From Methylobacillus glycogenes JCM 2850 (lineage in GTDB: Bacteria > Pseudomonadota > Gammaproteobacteria > Burkholderiales > Methylophilaceae): a stretch of DNA of 64,000 nt. The DNA is taken from the NCBI RefSeq assembly GCF_000617925.1, contig NZ_BAMT01000005.1, forward strand, positions 1 through 64,000, read 5' to 3'. The position numbers and the translations under genes were made by a program. Positions 62,472-64,000 of the stretch are shown here, piece after piece. The notes under the pieces were generated by a model. The model was not told where the DNA came from and did not search any database. It was given only the letters and a program-made list of their open reading frames with translations. The stretch's first letter is position 1. Every line of letters begins with the position of its first letter.

Positions 62472-62958
62472 GTAGCGCAAACAGGTTGGCAACATCCTCA
62501 CTTTCAGCGCAACTGCATCCTGCGCAGGCCAGGCCCATGCAGATGGAAGACTTGCCTGCGATTGCCCGTATAGAGCCCACTATCTTTCCCTATCCCTGGA
62601 CCCTGGGTAATTTCCGCGACTCACTGAATTCTGGCTATAGCTGCTGGGTATTTGAACAAAATAGCCAGATCATGGGCTATGCCGTGCTAATGATGGTGCT
62701 GGATGAAGCGCACTTGCTCAATATCAGCGTGGCCTTGCCCTGGCAGGGCAAAGGCTATGGCCGTGCCTTGCTGCAACATATGATGGAGATTGGCCGCAGG
62801 CATGGCGGTGCCAATATGTTTCTGGAAGTGCGACCATCCAACACCGCCGCGATTGCGCTTTACGAAAGCCAGGCTTTAATGAAATGGCCATACGCCGTGG
62901 CTACTATCCTGCCGCCAATGGCCGTGAAGACGCCGTATTGATGGGAGCAGCCTTATGA
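62468..62958 (+). CDS. rimI: Ribosomal protein S18-alanine N-acetyltransferase RimI, frame break near the end
   Basis: GNAT acetyltransferase acting on the S18 N-terminus. RPMQMEDLPAIARIEPTIFPYPWTLGNFRDSLNSGYSCWV, the acetyl-CoA loop VALPWQGKGYGRALL and MFLEVRPSNTAAIALYESQ are typical. In the given bases the frame then runs to a TGA at 62941 with a non-family tail. Adding one G (CAGGCTTT to CAGGGCTTT, near 62874) gives [28 protein letters not shown] and a TGA at 62958, the normal ending. The start overlaps tsaB and the true stop overlaps the next ATG (ATGA). Confidence 0.9.
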
Positions 62959-64000
62959 GTGCCTTGCCGGAAGACAAGCGCCGCGAAGACATTCTGCGCG
63001 AACTGGAGCTACTGCCAGTATGGCGCCAGCGTGATGTTGCCACTGTGCTACAGGTGGCGGCTGCTGAGAAAACCATAGCCGTCGCGCCCAGCAGTGCTGG
63101 CGCAGTTCTGCCGCACAGTGAGCCGAAGAGTGAGCCTGCATTCAATACAACCGATACCCACGCAGCCGCAACCGAACAGGGCAGCGCGCCTGCGGCTTTG
63201 GTCATAGCCAGTGCTGAGGAAGCAGCGCCTCTGCTTGTATCTGCTGAAGATTCGTCCGCAGAGGCCTTATTTGCAGAAGCTAGGCCTGCAGAAGCTAGGC
63301 CTGCAGAAACTTCCCTGCAAGTTGCCGAGCCGCATGTCCCAACACCCACTGCCGCAGTGGTCGCTATAGCTGATGATGACCAGATTGAAGTCAGCCCAGG
63401 CGCAACAGCGCCCGCTGTCGTTACCCCGCAAGCCCAGGCTGACTACGCAGGCGATGAGCATGCGGCCGAGCGCGAATATTACGCCGCCAGCCCTACGGCC
63501 TGGATGGAATATGCCGAAAGTGTGGAGCCAGACTGGTATAGCCAGGAAGAGCTGGCTGCGGCGACGCCAGACAGACGTGCCGAGATCATGGGCATGAGCT
63601 GGCAGGCCTTGCAGCAAAATGTGGCAGGCTGCCAAGCTTGCCAACTGCACAGCACCCGCACGCAAACCGTATTTGGCGTGGGCGATCCGCAGGCCGAGTG
63701 GCTGTTGGTTGGTGAAGCGCCAGGCGCTGAAGAAGACAGGCGCGGTGAGCCTTTTGTCGGCCAGGCTGGCAAGCTGCTGGATAATATGTTGGCGGCGATA
63801 CAACTCAAGCGCGGCGAAAATGTCTATATCGCCAATGTGCTGAAATGCCGCCCGCCTGCCAACCGTGATCCGCAGGGTGAGGAAGTCCAGCAATGTGACC
63901 CTTACCTCAAACGGCAGGTGGAATTGATCAAGCCCAAACTGATAGTGGCACTGGGCAAGTTTGCGGCGCAATCGCTATTGCAGAGTGAGGGCAGCATTGC
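62955..64000 (+). CDS. Family 4 uracil-DNA glycosylase, 3' end outside the window
   Basis: 348 codons visible, no stop before the edge. The N-terminal helix ([22 protein letters not shown]) is followed by an Ala/Glu/Pro/Thr-rich disordered linker of about 150 residues. That linker contains an exact 15-bp duplication (63273-63302, reading [12 protein letters not shown]). The family 4 UDG core then begins: Fe-S cysteines [46 protein letters not shown] (motif GEAPG) and [13 protein letters not shown]. It removes uracil from DNA. Fourth gene of the tsaB-rimI operon, the common betaproteobacterial arrangement. Confidence 0.92.
   Translation, partial: MSALPEDKRREDILRELELLPVWRQRDVATVLQVAAAEKTIAVAPSSAGAVLPHSEPKSEPAFNTTDTHAAATEQGSAPAALVIASAEEAAPLLVSAEDSSAEALFAEARPAEARPAETSLQVAEPHVPTPTAAVVAIADDDQIEVSPGATAPAVVTPQAQADYAGDEHAAEREYYAASPTAWMEYAESVEPDWYSQEELAAATPDRRAEIMGMSWQALQQNVAGCQACQLHSTRTQTVFGVGDPQAEWLLVGEAPGAEEDRRGEPFVGQAGKLLDNMLAAIQLKRGENVYIANVLKCRPPANRDPQGEEVQQCDPYLKRQVELIKPKLIVALGKFAAQSLLQSEGSI
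63273..63302 (+). repeat. In-frame 15-bp tandem duplication in the UDG linker
   Basis: GCAGAAGCTAGGCCT twice, followed by the start of a third GCAGAA. It keeps the reading frame and adds one AEARP unit. Confidence 0.8.

Overview
The window looks like a chromosomal segment of a moderately GC-rich betaproteobacterium. Gene content and protein style (PEP-CTERM protein, TonB/Fur iron genes, tsaB-rimI-udg order, cbb3-like oxidase) fit Nitrosomonadales, perhaps Methylophilaceae. That placement is inference from recognised families, not from a marker gene. I see no rRNA, tRNA, CRISPR array, insertion sequence or prophage.

Layout. 1-3480: a type V autotransporter (-), a 31-codon membrane ORF (+) behind an operator-like repeat cluster, and a near-identical 29-bp direct repeat on each side. 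3482-9050: BLUF-EAL photoreceptor, hemerythrin-like protein and the two-gene NHEJ operon ku-ligD. 9258-14124: copCD, then a compact cbb3-like oxidase operon (-) with a CcoS-like protein, CcoN, CcoO, a monohaem cytochrome c and a small membrane protein. 14479-18980: LRR-kinase, CigR-like protein, PEP-CTERM protein, orphan Phd-type antitoxin and MBL-fold hydrolase. 19042-26099: HAD phosphatase, two MFS permeases, isochorismatase-like hydrolase, aldo/keto reductase and an SDR/LysR pair. 26321-31288: an operon of two small unknown genes, bioA and dacB, then FKBP, OsmC and VOC proteins. 31285-39452: an iron/oxidative-stress stretch with a TonB siderophore receptor, prc, a SelW-like protein, a degenerate EAL protein, a TPR-like protein, Mn-type sodA and a ZIP transporter; three Fur-box-like sites lie here. 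39486-47304: NlpC/P60, UbiB-like kinase, and the circularly permuted ATP-grasp / alpha-E / transglutaminase trio followed by a VOC-like unknown. 47590-54107: rlhA, TetR/SDR pair, AraC regulator and D-2-hydroxyacid dehydrogenase. 54697-64000: MCP, Tas-like reductase, Anbu peptidase, LysR/PACE pair, dinG-like helicase, tsaB, rimI and a family 4 uracil-DNA glycosylase that runs off the edge.

Two window-wide patterns matter. First, at least twelve genes that should be intact are split by one-base frame changes; nearly all are explained by loss of one base in a short G or C run. This suggests uncorrected sequencing error rather than real decay, so I annotate those genes across the break. Second, many intergenic stretches and gene ends carry short direct tandem duplications (9-24 bp, 2-5 copies), and two more lie in frame inside genes. 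They are unusual enough to deserve a genome-wide count, especially as the genome encodes Ku/LigD end joining.

The most system-like groups are the ATP-grasp/alpha-E/transglutaminase trio with its usual partner Anbu about 12 kb away, and the Fur-box-associated EAL, TPR-like and sodA-ZIP genes.
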